Positions 1 to 8,323 of a stretch of DNA of 64,000 nucleotides are shown here, in pieces. A model generated the notes under the pieces. It worked only from the letters and a program-made list of their open reading frames with translations. It made no database searches and was not told the origin of the DNA. Made by a program: the position numbers and the translations under genes. This stretch comes from JBGOTP01 sp963717075. GTDB lineage: Bacteria > Acidobacteriota > Vicinamibacteria > Vicinamibacterales > CAVVIG01. The stretch spans positions 806,001 through 870,000 of the forward strand of contig CAVQVI010000007.1 in assembly GCA_963717075.1 (NCBI GenBank). The letters run 5' to 3'. Positions within the stretch are counted from its first letter, which is position 1. Every line of letters starts with the position of its first letter.

Positions 1-512
1 AGGCCAGCCAGCTCCTTCTTGAACTCCCCTTTACGGCCACGAACAATGGGGGCGAGGACATTGATGCGCGCGTCCCGCGGGTAGAGCATCACCATGTCGA
101 CGATGCGCTCGAGCGATTGGCTCGTTATCTCCTTGCCGCAATTGGGACAGTGGGGCACGCCGATGCTCGCAAACAGCAGGCGGAGATAGTCGTAAATCTC
201 GGTGACGGTGCCCACCGTCGAACGGGGATTCGAACCGGTCGTCTTCTGCTCGATGGAGATGGCCGGCGATAAGCCATCGATCAAGTCGACGTCCGGCTTC
301 TCCATCTGCTCCAGGAACTGGCGAGCGTACGCCGATAACGACTCCACGTAGCGCCGCTGTCCTTCGGCGTAGATGGTGTCAAAGGCGAGCGACGACTTGC
401 CGGAACCGGACAGCCCCGTAATCACCACGAACCGGTGCCGTGGAATATCGACGTCGATGTTCTTGAGGTTGTGAACGCGGGCGCCGCGCACCGCAATCCA
501 ATCGTGCGCCAT
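1..512 (-). CDS. uvrA: UvrABC excinuclease subunit A, N-terminal part (runs off the window)
   Basis: ATP-dependent damage-recognition subunit of nucleotide excision repair. The first 170 residues are present. They begin MAHDWIAVRGARVHNLKNID and carry an intact Walker A, GLSGSGKSS, at about residues 33-41. The UvrA-typical stretch with RRYVESLSAYARQFLEQM follows, then the start of the first zinc module (CPNCG). The ATG at 512 is the natural start because the family begins just before the VRGAR motif. The gene is divergent from the permease at 643. Family assignment is very secure; only completeness is lost at the window edge. Confidence 0.95.
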   Translation of the reverse strand, partial: MAHDWIAVRGARVHNLKNIDVDIPRHRFVVITGLSGSGKSSLAFDTIYAEGQRRYVESLSAYARQFLEQMEKPDVDLIDGLSPAISIEQKTTGSNPRSTVGTVTEIYDYLRLLFASIGVPHCPNCGKEITSQSLERIVDMVMLYPRDARINVLAPIVRGRKGEFKKELAG

Positions 513-642
513 GTGATGAGGAGGACCGTGAGCCGATCCTCGCAATCGTAGCACGGGACAGGGAGGCCGCGCAGCAAACGAGGTAACGGTATAATCCGGC
601 GCGCATCCGCGACCTGTCCCGACTCACCCGCCTGCTGAACTC

Positions 643-2130
643 ATGCTGAAGCGCCTGTTTCGGATAAAGAGCCTGGACCTGATCCTGTCTGAGGGACGAG
701 CGCCTCAGCATCAGCTCAGGCGAACGCTGGGCGCGTTCGACGTGGTCATGCTGGGAGTGGGCGCCATCGTCGGCGCCGGCATCTTTGCGACTATCGGAAC
801 CGCTGCGGCAGGCGACGTAACGCGCCCAGGCGCCGGCCCGGCCCTCATCCTGTCCTTTGTCATCACCGCAGGCGCCTGCGGTTTCGCCGCGCTCTGCTAT
901 GCCGAGTTCGCCGCAATGGTCCCCATCTCGGGGAGCGCCTACACCTACTCGTACGCAACGCTCGGTGAACTGGCGGCCTGGATGATTGGGTGGGACCTCA
1001 TTATCGAGTACGCCGTTGGCAACGTCGCGGTCGCGATCAGCTGGGGTAACTACTTCAAGACATTCGTCGCGGGGTTTGGCATCGTCGTCCCCGACTGGCT
1101 GTCGACCGACTATCGGACCGCCGCGCACATCCCGGGACTCTTCGACAGTGCGCCACACATCTTCGGCATTCCGATCGTCTTCAATATCCTCGCGATCGGA
1201 ATCGTCGCGCTCGTCACCGTCGTGCTCGTCATCGGCGTTCGGGAGAGCGCATCGGTCAATACCGCAATGGTGGTGCTGAAGCTGATCGTCCTGGGGGTTT
1301 TCGTCGCAGTCGGGTGGCAGTACACAAGGGTCGAGCACTGGCACCCATTTGCGCCCAATGGCTGGGCGGGCGTGCAGGCGGGCGCGGCCATCGTCTTCTT
1401 CGCCTATATCGGGTTCGACGCCGTTTCGACGGTCGCGGAGGAAGTCCGGAATCCCCAACGCGATCTGCCCATCGGCATTGTCGGTTCCCTCATCATTTGC
1501 ACGGCAATCTACGGCGTGGTGGCTCTGGTCTTTACGGGCATTATTCCGTACAACGAACTCGTCAAGAAGCTGTCGACGGAGCAGGCAGAACCGCTCACCA
1601 TGGCTCTGCAGTACGCGAATATCGACCGCTGGGGCAATGTGCTCATTGGCCTTGTTGCGTTCGGGTCGATCGTGGCTCACACAGCCGTACTCCTGGTGTT
1701 CCAACTCGGCCAGCCGAGGATCTTCTTTTCCATGGCCCGTGACGGGCTGCTGCCGCCAAGCTTCGCGAGAGTGCATCCGACGTATCGAACGCCCCACGTG
1801 ACGACAATCCTGACTGGCGTCGCAGTGGGCGTGTGTGCGATGTTCACCAGTATCGACGAAATGGTGGATCTCACGAACATCGGCACGCTGTTCGCGTTCA
1901 TCCTCGTGTGCGTGGGAATTCTGATTCTTCGAAAACGCGACCCCGAACGGCACAGAAGTTTTAGAACGCCGTGGGTTCCCTTCGTCCCGGTCGCTGGTGT
2001 CCTGTCGTGCGGGTATCTGATGCTGGGGTTGCCCTGGGTCACGTGGATCAGGTTCGGGGTATGGCTCGCGGTCGGTCTGGTGATCTACTTCGCCTACGGC
2101 CTCCGGCGAAGCACTCTCGAGGGCCGATGA
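643..2130 (+). CDS. APC-family amino acid permease (cationic amino acid transporter type)
   Basis: Inner-membrane secondary transporter of 495 residues with about 12-13 hydrophobic segments. The first helix carries the APC signature (GVGAIVGAGIFATIGTAA, about residues 37-54). The YAEFAAMVPISGSAYTYSY segment of the CAT/YfnA branch follows at about 86-104. Length and motif order fit prokaryotic CAT-like permeases. The substrate is probably a basic or neutral amino acid but cannot be read from the sequence. It converges on the NHL-protein gene with only 4 nt between stop codons. No frame damage is seen. Confidence 0.9.
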   Translation: MLKRLFRIKSLDLILSEGRAPQHQLRRTLGAFDVVMLGVGAIVGAGIFATIGTAAAGDVTRPGAGPALILSFVITAGACGFAALCYAEFAAMVPISGSAYTYSYATLGELAAWMIGWDLIIEYAVGNVAVAISWGNYFKTFVAGFGIVVPDWLSTDYRTAAHIPGLFDSAPHIFGIPIVFNILAIGIVALVTVVLVIGVRESASVNTAMVVLKLIVLGVFVAVGWQYTRVEHWHPFAPNGWAGVQAGAAIVFFAYIGFDAVSTVAEEVRNPQRDLPIGIVGSLIICTAIYGVVALVFTGIIPYNELVKKLSTEQAEPLTMALQYANIDRWGNVLIGLVAFGSIVAHTAVLLVFQLGQPRIFFSMARDGLLPPSFARVHPTYRTPHVTTILTGVAVGVCAMFTSIDEMVDLTNIGTLFAFILVCVGILILRKRDPERHRSFRTPWVPFVPVAGVLSCGYLMLGLPWVTWIRFGVWLAVGLVIYFAYGLRRSTLEGR

Positions 2131-2134
2131 CCGG

Positions 2135-3136
2135 CTAGGGTGTCATGTGGCGCAAGCGATAGAGGCTGTCGGCAGAGCACACGACGAGTCCGCCCTCGCG
2201 GTCGAAGGCGAGGCCAATCAGATCCGGCCCGGCAACGACAAGCTCAGGCTCCTGCCCTTCGGGAAGAACATACACACCGCTTGCTCCCGCCAGCGCTTCG
2301 ACGACGAACAACGTGCCGCTCGCATCGAACCCGAGCCCTTGCGGCCGGCCAAACGCCTCACCCCGAACGGTGACCTGGCCGTCCTCGTCCACTCGATAGA
2401 CCGCGTCGCGGGTGGCAAGCGTCGGGGCGGTCACATACAGCGATCCGTCGGGTCCGAGCGCCAGATGGAAGGCCGCCACGCTGGCGGGCAGGGTGGCAAA
2501 GGCGGTTGCATGCCCCCCTTGATCGACTTTGAAGACGGTGCCCGTGCGATCGCCCACGAACAGCGTGCCGTCAGACGAGAACGCGATCCCGCACGCGACA
2601 CCGAGATCAGTGACAAATGGCTGCGGAGCACCGTCGGAATCGAGCCGATAGACGATGCCTTCAAAACGGCTCGAGACGTAGAGCCGTCCCATCGGGTCGA
2701 TTGCCAGAGAGGTGGCGTTGATCACGCCGCGCGAGTATGCCTCCCGCGTACCATCCCTGTTGATGCGGAAAACAGAAACTGGGACCTGCTGTCCACGCCT
2801 GCCGCTGTACGTGGCATACAGGTTGCCGTCCCGATCGCATATCGGGTTGTCAACCAGATGCAGATCGGTCGCAAAAGGAATCGCCACCTCGAGGATGGCA
2901 GCATCGCTGCTTTCCCCATCGACCTGAACAGCAAAGCAACCGCTCCGTGAGAATCCTGAAGGAACGATGACATCGAGTCGGCTCGACGAGGCGTAAACCA
3001 CTCGCGCCAGACGCTCACCGACACGAACCTCCGGCAGCTGGGGTCGCTCGATCGGGAAACCCTCGCCGTGGATGCTGATGCGACCGCCTTCGACCGCCTT
3101 GCGAGGCTGAATGGCGGCGATGCGGGAGTGATTCAT
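2135..3136 (-). CDS. IPT/TIG domain plus NHL-type beta-propeller protein
   Basis: Protein of 333 residues with no obvious signal peptide. Residues 1-85 look like an IPT/TIG immunoglobulin-like fold (VEGGRISIHGEGF...). The rest is made of repeated propeller blades of the form LAIDPMGRLYVSS, IAFSSDGTLFVGD, LALGPDGSLYVTA and LGFDASGTLFVVE, as in NHL and SMP-30-like six-bladed propellers. Such propellers bind ligands or act as lactonases; the metal ligands of true gluconolactonases were not verified. It lies 21 nt downstream of the HNH nuclease gene on the same strand, so co-transcription is possible. Confidence 0.75.
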   Translation of the reverse strand: MNHSRIAAIQPRKAVEGGRISIHGEGFPIERPQLPEVRVGERLARVVYASSSRLDVIVPSGFSRSGCFAVQVDGESSDAAILEVAIPFATDLHLVDNPICDRDGNLYATYSGRRGQQVPVSVFRINRDGTREAYSRGVINATSLAIDPMGRLYVSSRFEGIVYRLDSDGAPQPFVTDLGVACGIAFSSDGTLFVGDRTGTVFKVDQGGHATAFATLPASVAAFHLALGPDGSLYVTAPTLATRDAVYRVDEDGQVTVRGEAFGRPQGLGFDASGTLFVVEALAGASGVYVLPEGQEPELVVAGPDLIGLAFDREGGLVVCSADSLYRLRHMTP

Positions 3137-3157
3137 GGTACGTTTGGGGACCGAACG

Positions 3158-3691
3158 CTACGTGTCGTCGAGCTCCGCGTTCCAGTAGAGATAGTCACGC
3201 CAGCTCTCCGGCGCGTTTCGCAGGCCGACGGTAATTCGAATGGCCGGCGCCGATTCGGGGCGCCTCGGCGCACGAAGCAGATGCATCCGGGCTTCGGACG
3301 GTGTGCGTCCCCCCTTTCTGCGGTTGCAGGTGACGCAGCAACTGACGATGTTTTCCCAGTCTTTTCGGCCGCCCTGGGCGACCGGCACCACGTGATCGAA
3401 GGTCAGCTCGTTGGTTGGAAACGGGTCACCGCAGTACTGGCAGCGGTGGTCATCGCGGGCATAGATGTTGGCCCGGGAAAACGGCACGTAGTCGAATCGC
3501 CGCTTGATCTTGATGTACCGAAGCAGGCGAATGACGGACGGGAGCTTGAAGCTGATGGAAACTGCCCGAATCTCTCTGTCGTACACAGAGATAACCTCGA
3601 CCTTGCCCTGGCAAAAAAGGGTGACTGCTTTCTGCCAGTGGACAATCTTGAGGGGCTCATAGGACGCGTTGAGAAGAAGCGTCTGTTCCAT
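3158..3691 (-). CDS. HNH endonuclease family protein
   Basis: Protein of 177 residues of the common stand-alone bacterial HNH family, which begins MEQTLLLNASYEPL and has the domain in the middle. A zinc-binding C84xxC87 and C119xxC122 pair bracket the catalytic core. The DHVVP motif puts H100 at the active site, with N114 and N123 completing H-N-N. Chromosomal relatives are widespread and not tied to phage or restriction systems; their role is unknown. The gene is divergent from the NlpC/P60 lipoprotein gene across about 140 nt. Confidence 0.88.
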   Translation of the reverse strand: MEQTLLLNASYEPLKIVHWQKAVTLFCQGKVEVISVYDREIRAVSISFKLPSVIRLLRYIKIKRRFDYVPFSRANIYARDDHRCQYCGDPFPTNELTFDHVVPVAQGGRKDWENIVSCCVTCNRRKGGRTPSEARMHLLRAPRRPESAPAIRITVGLRNAPESWRDYLYWNAELDDT

Positions 3692-3834
3692 GAAACCGTT
3701 CGGAGCAAACCCTGCCGTTGACTTTGATTGAATTCTGCCCGACGCTCACCGAGGTGTCAAGACTCCGACGCCGTAAACACCTTGCAAATGAGCGTTTAGC
3801 ACCTCTGCGGCGCAATGGGTTCTTGGTCGATAGG

Positions 3835-4407
3835 ATGAACACCGCGATGAAAACGGTTGTCGTCGCCATGGGAACACTTGTCCTGGCGTTGCTCGGGACT
3901 GGCTGTGCGAGCGCGACCGGGGCCGTGCCCAAGCCTTTCCCCATGCCTAATCGCCCGAGCGCCCCACCGGCACCTGTTCCGGCCGGGATCGGTGTGGCTT
4001 CCCCTTCACCAGATTCCCTCACCCCGGGCGTGGAAGCCTATGCCCTCGTGAGCACGGCCCTCCAGCTCCGCGGCACACCATATCGAAACGGGGGCGGCGA
4101 CCCATTCGGGTTCGACTGCAGCGGATTCACACAGTACGTGTTTGCGCTGCACCATATCGCCTTGCCGAGAGGGGTGCGCGATCAATTCAGAGCGGGGCGG
4201 GCGGTGGACCTGAACGACCTGACTCCGGGGGATTTGCTGTTCTTCTCGACGATCGAGCCGGGGGCATCGCACGTGGCGATTGCGATTGGATCAGACGAGT
4301 TTGTGCACGCACCGAGCTCGGCTGGAGTTGTTCGAGTCGAGCATCTCAGTTCGAGCTACTGGTCGCAGCGTTACCTCGGCGCACGGCGTGTCGTCACGCA
4401 GCCTTGA
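3835..4407 (+). CDS. NlpC/P60 family cell-wall hydrolase, probable lipoprotein
   Basis: Secreted peptidoglycan peptidase (gamma-D-glutamyl-diamino acid type). The open frame reaches back to 3718, but the ATG at 3835 (or 3847) gives a proper signal: MNTAMKTVVVAMGTLVLALL followed by GTGC, a plausible though weak lipobox. A proline-rich linker precedes the NlpC/P60 domain. That domain has the catalytic Cys in FDCSGFTQYVF, the His in ASHVAIAIG, and the polar residue in the VHAPSS segment. Its stop overlaps the 3' end of the convergent HELYH gene by 14 nt. Confidence 0.85.
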   Translation: MNTAMKTVVVAMGTLVLALLGTGCASATGAVPKPFPMPNRPSAPPAPVPAGIGVASPSPDSLTPGVEAYALVSTALQLRGTPYRNGGGDPFGFDCSGFTQYVFALHHIALPRGVRDQFRAGRAVDLNDLTPGDLLFFSTIEPGASHVAIAIGSDEFVHAPSSAGVVRVEHLSSSYWSQRYLGARRVVTQP

Positions 4408-5221
4408 ACCGCCCCTTTCGAACCAAGTGTCGCGAAGAGCTCCGGTTGAACTCGCGCACCTGGAGGTCGTTCTCCGTGTAGCGAGTCGGCTGACGGCTGG
4501 CTGGCACGGGCACGAGGTCGGCCTGGCACATCAGGGCGTCGTGGGCGGGTTGAACCGCCAGCCGTTCGATGAAACGCTGGGGGTAGGACGGAAACGAACG
4601 GAAGCTGGCGCCTACAATTCCACCGTAGCGCGACTCGAGGGCGTTGAAGTCGTACCGCAGGAAATCGTACGCGGCGGGGTCAGGACGCGTATCAAGGTAC
4701 ATCGCAACCATCTCCGCCACCTTCGCGAAGAAACGTGGACTGTGGCACTGCGGTGAGTGCGTGCCGTCGCCACGATCGAGCCGCCTGATGCCGTTGTGTC
4801 CGGGATCGATGTGATACAGCTCGTGAACGACCGTGTCCAGCTTGGCGATCCAGGGCGCGTCCACGCCGCGGTAGAAACGCTCCTTGCGCGACCGATCGAA
4901 CGACTGGTCGCAGAAACGCGGCAAGGAGAATGAGATGAGGTATTTCACCTGCCGGGTTCCGAGCATGACCGTGGGCGATTTGGTGACAAACCACTCAGAC
5001 CTTCGGGTCACGCGTCCCGTCGCGCGATCGCGCCAGAAGTAGTAACCGGGTTCGCTCGGCGGCAGCGTCAGGCAGTGACAGGTCGCGAACGCGCCCTGCG
5101 CGTTGGACCGCCCATGTCGCGCGAACACCACAACGTCGGCGATCTCAATAAACGACAGCGCAGGAACGCGATCCACGAGATCCTGCATCAGCAGCGTCAG
5201 CTGTTCGGTGTAGTTGATCAT
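4394..5221 (-). CDS. HELYH-motif putative zinc metalloprotein, function unknown
   Basis: Protein of 275 residues that I cannot place in a named family. Its central feature is LDTVVHELYHIDPGHNG at about residues 123-139, an HExxH-like metal site. Conserved-looking acidic and His residues follow (GTHSPQCHSPRFFAKVAEMVAMYL), so a gluzincin-like or SprT-like fold is possible. An N-terminal segment, ADVVVFARHGRSNAQGAFATCHCLTLP, also occurs. No signal peptide or membrane span is seen. It overlaps the convergent lipoprotein gene by 14 nt. Confidence 0.6.
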   Translation of the reverse strand: MINYTEQLTLLMQDLVDRVPALSFIEIADVVVFARHGRSNAQGAFATCHCLTLPPSEPGYYFWRDRATGRVTRRSEWFVTKSPTVMLGTRQVKYLISFSLPRFCDQSFDRSRKERFYRGVDAPWIAKLDTVVHELYHIDPGHNGIRRLDRGDGTHSPQCHSPRFFAKVAEMVAMYLDTRPDPAAYDFLRYDFNALESRYGGIVGASFRSFPSYPQRFIERLAVQPAHDALMCQADLVPVPASRQPTRYTENDLQVREFNRSSSRHLVRKGRFKAA

Positions 5222-5402
5222 CCGGTGGGCGTTCGATCCTGCCAGCTATCCGGCTCGTCCGCGTTGGGCTGACGCGGGTCGGTGGGGGAGTACATCCTGC
5301 GCGTGCGAATTTGGAATTGTCCGTCTAGTGAAGACACGCTCTGATGAAGCGAATGTAGCGAACGCGATTCGCGACGTCAAGCTGAGCGGCGACCAGTTTT
5401 GC

Positions 5403-6245
5403 TCATTTCTGCTCCGGAAGATCGTTCGGTGACGGTTCGGCAGACGACTGCACAGGCTCCAACGGGTCGGGCACCTGTTCGGGCGGCACCCCATGCCCGC
5501 GATCGGAGCTCTCCGAGATCGGTTCGGGCGCTGGCGGCGACATGGCACCCATGCGACGGAGAATCAGCTGCTGCCGACTGAGAAGACGCGGAGTCGGCCG
5601 CGCCGGATTCAGGCGACGCGGATTGACGATCGCGCCCGCCAGCAAAGCGGCCTGCGCCGATCCGATCGCCGATGCAGGCGAGGAAAAATACGTGCGCGCA
5701 GCGGCTTCGGCTCCGTAGATGCCATCACCCCATTCGATGACGTTCAGGTACAACTCGAGGATACGGGCCTTCTTCAGTTCCGCTTCCAGCCGTCGCGCGA
5801 TCACGAGCTCTCGGAACTTCCGCATGGGGTTTCGAGACGGAGACAGATACAGGTTCTTCGCAAGTTGCTGCGTAATCGTGCTCGCGCCGCGGACGAAACG
5901 TCCGCGCGCCAAGTCCAGCTCGAGCGACTCCTGCAACTGCTCGAAATCCACACCTTCGTGCTGCCAGAACGCGTCGTCTTCGGCAACGAGGACGGCGCGT
6001 GTGAGACTTGGAGAGATGTGCCGATAACTCACCCACCGCTGAACGCGGCGCGGTTCTTTCCCATGAGATCGCGCCTCGCGCGACCGCAGCTCCATGAATG
6101 CCGTTGTCGACGGATTCACCTTCACGAGCGGACGTACGTCGGGGAGCGTGAGGTACGCGTATGCGAGGCAGGAGAACCCTGCGGCCGCGGCGGCCGACCC
6201 GCCCCGCGCAAGATATCTGAGAATCGGGTGGCGCTTCCCTCGCAT
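5403..6245 (-). CDS. mtgA: Monofunctional biosynthetic peptidoglycan glycosyltransferase
   Basis: GT51 transglycosylase that polymerises lipid II in the periplasm from a membrane anchor. The frame is open to 6299, but the ATG at 6245 lies 4 nt after the stop of the aminotransferase gene and is the likely start (280 aa). One TM helix near the N-terminus is followed by the GT51 motifs: LVAEDDAFWQHEGVD (catalytic Glu), GASTITQQLAKNLYLSPSR, and RKFRELVIARRLEAELKKARILELYLNVIEWGDGIYG. No transpeptidase domain follows; the tail is a Pro/Glu-rich disordered stretch. Last gene of a tight three-gene minus-strand run. Confidence 0.92.
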   Translation of the reverse strand: MRGKRHPILRYLARGGSAAAAAGFSCLAYAYLTLPDVRPLVKVNPSTTAFMELRSREARSHGKEPRRVQRWVSYRHISPSLTRAVLVAEDDAFWQHEGVDFEQLQESLELDLARGRFVRGASTITQQLAKNLYLSPSRNPMRKFRELVIARRLEAELKKARILELYLNVIEWGDGIYGAEAAARTYFSSPASAIGSAQAALLAGAIVNPRRLNPARPTPRLLSRQQLILRRMGAMSPPAPEPISESSDRGHGVPPEQVPDPLEPVQSSAEPSPNDLPEQK

Positions 6246-6249
6246 GCCC

Positions 6250-7374
6250 TCAGGCGTGAGTCGCGTGCCCCTGTGCAGCGAGCGCCCGCTCCAACGCACC
6301 GAGCAAGAGAACGATGAGCCGCAGTGAAGAACTGGTGCCCATCAGCCCCACGCGCCAGATTCTGCCCGCGAGCACGCCAAGTCCGGATCCGATCTCTATA
6401 CCAAAATTATCCAGCAGGTGCTTGCGCACAGCGGCCTCATCAATGCTGCCAGGACCTGCCGGCACCAGCACGGCATTGAGCGTCCAGAGCCGCTCGCCTT
6501 CGGGCGGCAGCACCGACAGGCCGAGTGCCCTCAGCCCCTCGATCAGCACCCGATGGTTTCGTTCGTGGCGGGCCCAACGCGCCTCGAGCCCTTCTTCCTC
6601 GACCATTGTCAATGCCTCGGCCAGGGCGTAGACAAGCGTCGACGACATCGTGTGGTGATACTTGCGCCTCAACCAGTACTCCTCGAGCAGGTGCAGATCG
6701 AAGTAGAAGCTGCGGCACGGTACCCGCCGCGCGAGTGCCTGCGGCGCGAACACAATCGGCGCCATTCCTGAAGGCGCGCCAAGACACTTCTGCGTACAGC
6801 TGTAACAGACATCGATGCCCCACGCTCCGACGTCAAGAGGATGGCCACCAAACGAGCTGACCGCATCAACCACGGTCAGCGCCCCATGGTCGCGCGCGAT
6901 GGGTGCGAGTTGATCGACCGGATTCAGCACGCCCGTCGACGTTTCAGCGTGAACCATGGCCACAAGATCAAACTGATCGGCTTCGAGCGCTCGGCGAAGA
7001 ACACCCGGATCGCAGGCGCGTCCCCACTCGACATCGAGACGAGTGACCGACGCCCCATATCGCTCGCACATCTGCGCCAGCCTGTCGCCGAAGTAGCCCG
7101 TGACGATGACGAGCGCGCGCGTCCCCTCTCTCACGAGGTTAGCCACGGCCGTTTCCATGCCCGCGGTTCCCGTGCCGGAAACCGCAAAGGCAAACGAGCC
7201 CTCCGGCGCCCGGAACAGTCGTCCAAGCCTGTCGCGTACATCGTCAATGAGTGCAACCATTACCGGATCGAGATGGCCCAACGTTGGTGCCGCCATGGCG
7301 CGCATCACGCGCGGGGAGGTCATGCTCGGTCCAGGGCCGAGCAGAATGCGGGAGTTCTCGGGCAAGAGACTCAT
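6250..7374 (-). CDS. Class V aminotransferase, alanine/serine-glyoxylate type
   Basis: PLP enzyme of 374 residues that transfers an amino group to glyoxylate, giving glycine. It opens with the family start RILLGPGPSMTSPRVMRAM. It has the phosphate-binding GTGTAGMETAVANL, the cofactor-ring Asp in VVDAVSSFGG, and the Schiff-base lysine K196 in SCTQKCLGAPSG. This matches the AGXT/SGAT branch of fold-type I enzymes. It overlaps the upstream aldolase gene by 4 nt, so the two are translationally coupled. The partner produces glyoxylate if it is a HOGA-type aldolase. Alanine versus serine as donor cannot be decided by eye. Confidence 0.87.
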   Translation of the reverse strand: MSLLPENSRILLGPGPSMTSPRVMRAMAAPTLGHLDPVMVALIDDVRDRLGRLFRAPEGSFAFAVSGTGTAGMETAVANLVREGTRALVIVTGYFGDRLAQMCERYGASVTRLDVEWGRACDPGVLRRALEADQFDLVAMVHAETSTGVLNPVDQLAPIARDHGALTVVDAVSSFGGHPLDVGAWGIDVCYSCTQKCLGAPSGMAPIVFAPQALARRVPCRSFYFDLHLLEEYWLRRKYHHTMSSTLVYALAEALTMVEEEGLEARWARHERNHRVLIEGLRALGLSVLPPEGERLWTLNAVLVPAGPGSIDEAAVRKHLLDNFGIEIGSGLGVLAGRIWRVGLMGTSSSLRLIVLLLGALERALAAQGHATHA

Positions 7375-8261
7375 GCGATGACTTTCTGAAAACTGGCGAG
7401 CGCCTCGCTGAGTGCCGCCATTCCGGTTTCAGAGACAGGCCTCAGGGGAGGCCGCGGTACGCCCACATCACAGCCAAGGATTCGGAGCGCGGCCTTCAGA
7501 CCGGCCACGCCGTACGTCGACCCAATCAGCCTTGAAATCGGCAGGAGTTGCTGCTGAAGCATCAGGGCCTCGGCACGACGACCCTCCAGCGTGAGGTCGA
7601 AGAGTCGCGAACACGCTTCTGGTACGAGACACGCAAGCGCGAGAATTCCTCCAGACGCTCCGACGGAAAGGGCGGCAAAGAACGTCCCGCTCGAGCCAGC
7701 GAGCACACTGAAGCCGGACGAGGTGCCGGCGACAAAGTCGGCGATCTGCGCGATATCTCTTCCCGACTCCTTGATGCCAACAATGTTCCGATGCCCGGCC
7801 AACTGCGACACCGCGGCAGGTAGGAGGTTCACGCCCGTGACCGCGGTGAAGTTGTACAGCAGAACCGGCACAGGGGATGCGTCCGCCACCTCGGTGTAAT
7901 GCCGCACGAGCAGCTCGGTCGTCATCTGGGACCGGAAGTATCCTGGGGTCCGCACGAGGACGACGTCAGCGCCAAGCTCCGCGGCGCGCCTGGTCGCGCG
8001 CACAGCCGCCCGGGTAGACTCGCGCCCGGTGCCGACGATGAGCGGTCGACCGCGAGGAACTTCTTCGCGAACCGCGACGACAACGCGATCGCTCTCATTG
8101 TCGTCGAGCAGCCCTGCCTCGCCATTTGTGCCAAGTACCACAAAGCCGGTCAGCGGGCTCGCGAGCCATCGCGGAAAAGCTGCGTGCAGACGCTTCAAAT
8201 CAAGGTGATCGTCGTCGTCGAACGGTGTGGGAATGGGCGCAAAGACCCCCGTGAGTCGCAT
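7371..8261 (-). CDS. DHDPS/NAL-family aldolase, probable 4-hydroxy-2-oxoglutarate aldolase
   Basis: Class I pyruvate lyase of 296 residues, (beta/alpha)8 fold. Catalytic residues are visible: Schiff-base K164 in NIVGIKESG, Y136 in PVLLYNF, and the GTNGE loop with T45. Beyond the general family it resembles mammalian HOGA1 as I remember it: GFVVLGTNGE, HYTEVADASPVPVLLYN, VLAGSSG, and a GVAGLKAALRILG end. That enzyme splits 4-hydroxy-2-oxoglutarate into pyruvate and glyoxylate. Coupling to a glyoxylate aminotransferase by a 4-nt overlap supports this over DapA. Still an inference; KDG or other 2-keto acids remain possible. Confidence 0.8.
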   Translation of the reverse strand: MRLTGVFAPIPTPFDDDDHLDLKRLHAAFPRWLASPLTGFVVLGTNGEAGLLDDNESDRVVVAVREEVPRGRPLIVGTGRESTRAAVRATRRAAELGADVVLVRTPGYFRSQMTTELLVRHYTEVADASPVPVLLYNFTAVTGVNLLPAAVSQLAGHRNIVGIKESGRDIAQIADFVAGTSSGFSVLAGSSGTFFAALSVGASGGILALACLVPEACSRLFDLTLEGRRAEALMLQQQLLPISRLIGSTYGVAGLKAALRILGCDVGVPRPPLRPVSETGMAALSEALASFQKVIA

Positions 8262-8323
8262 AAGCGGATCGACCGATAAGTTATCATGCGGGAAGACGTT
8301 CCCCTACGATCGGATTTGCGGCT

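Noticed and set aside
379..1953. Long minus-strand ORF (524 aa) opposite the APC permease
   Set aside because: Composition is typical of antisense translation of a GC-rich gene; the plus-strand permease has clear family motifs throughout.
7371..8261. Dihydrodipicolinate synthase (DapA)
   Set aside because: Catalytic residues are shared, but coupling to a glyoxylate aminotransferase and similarity to HOGA1 favour 4-hydroxy-2-oxoglutarate aldolase.
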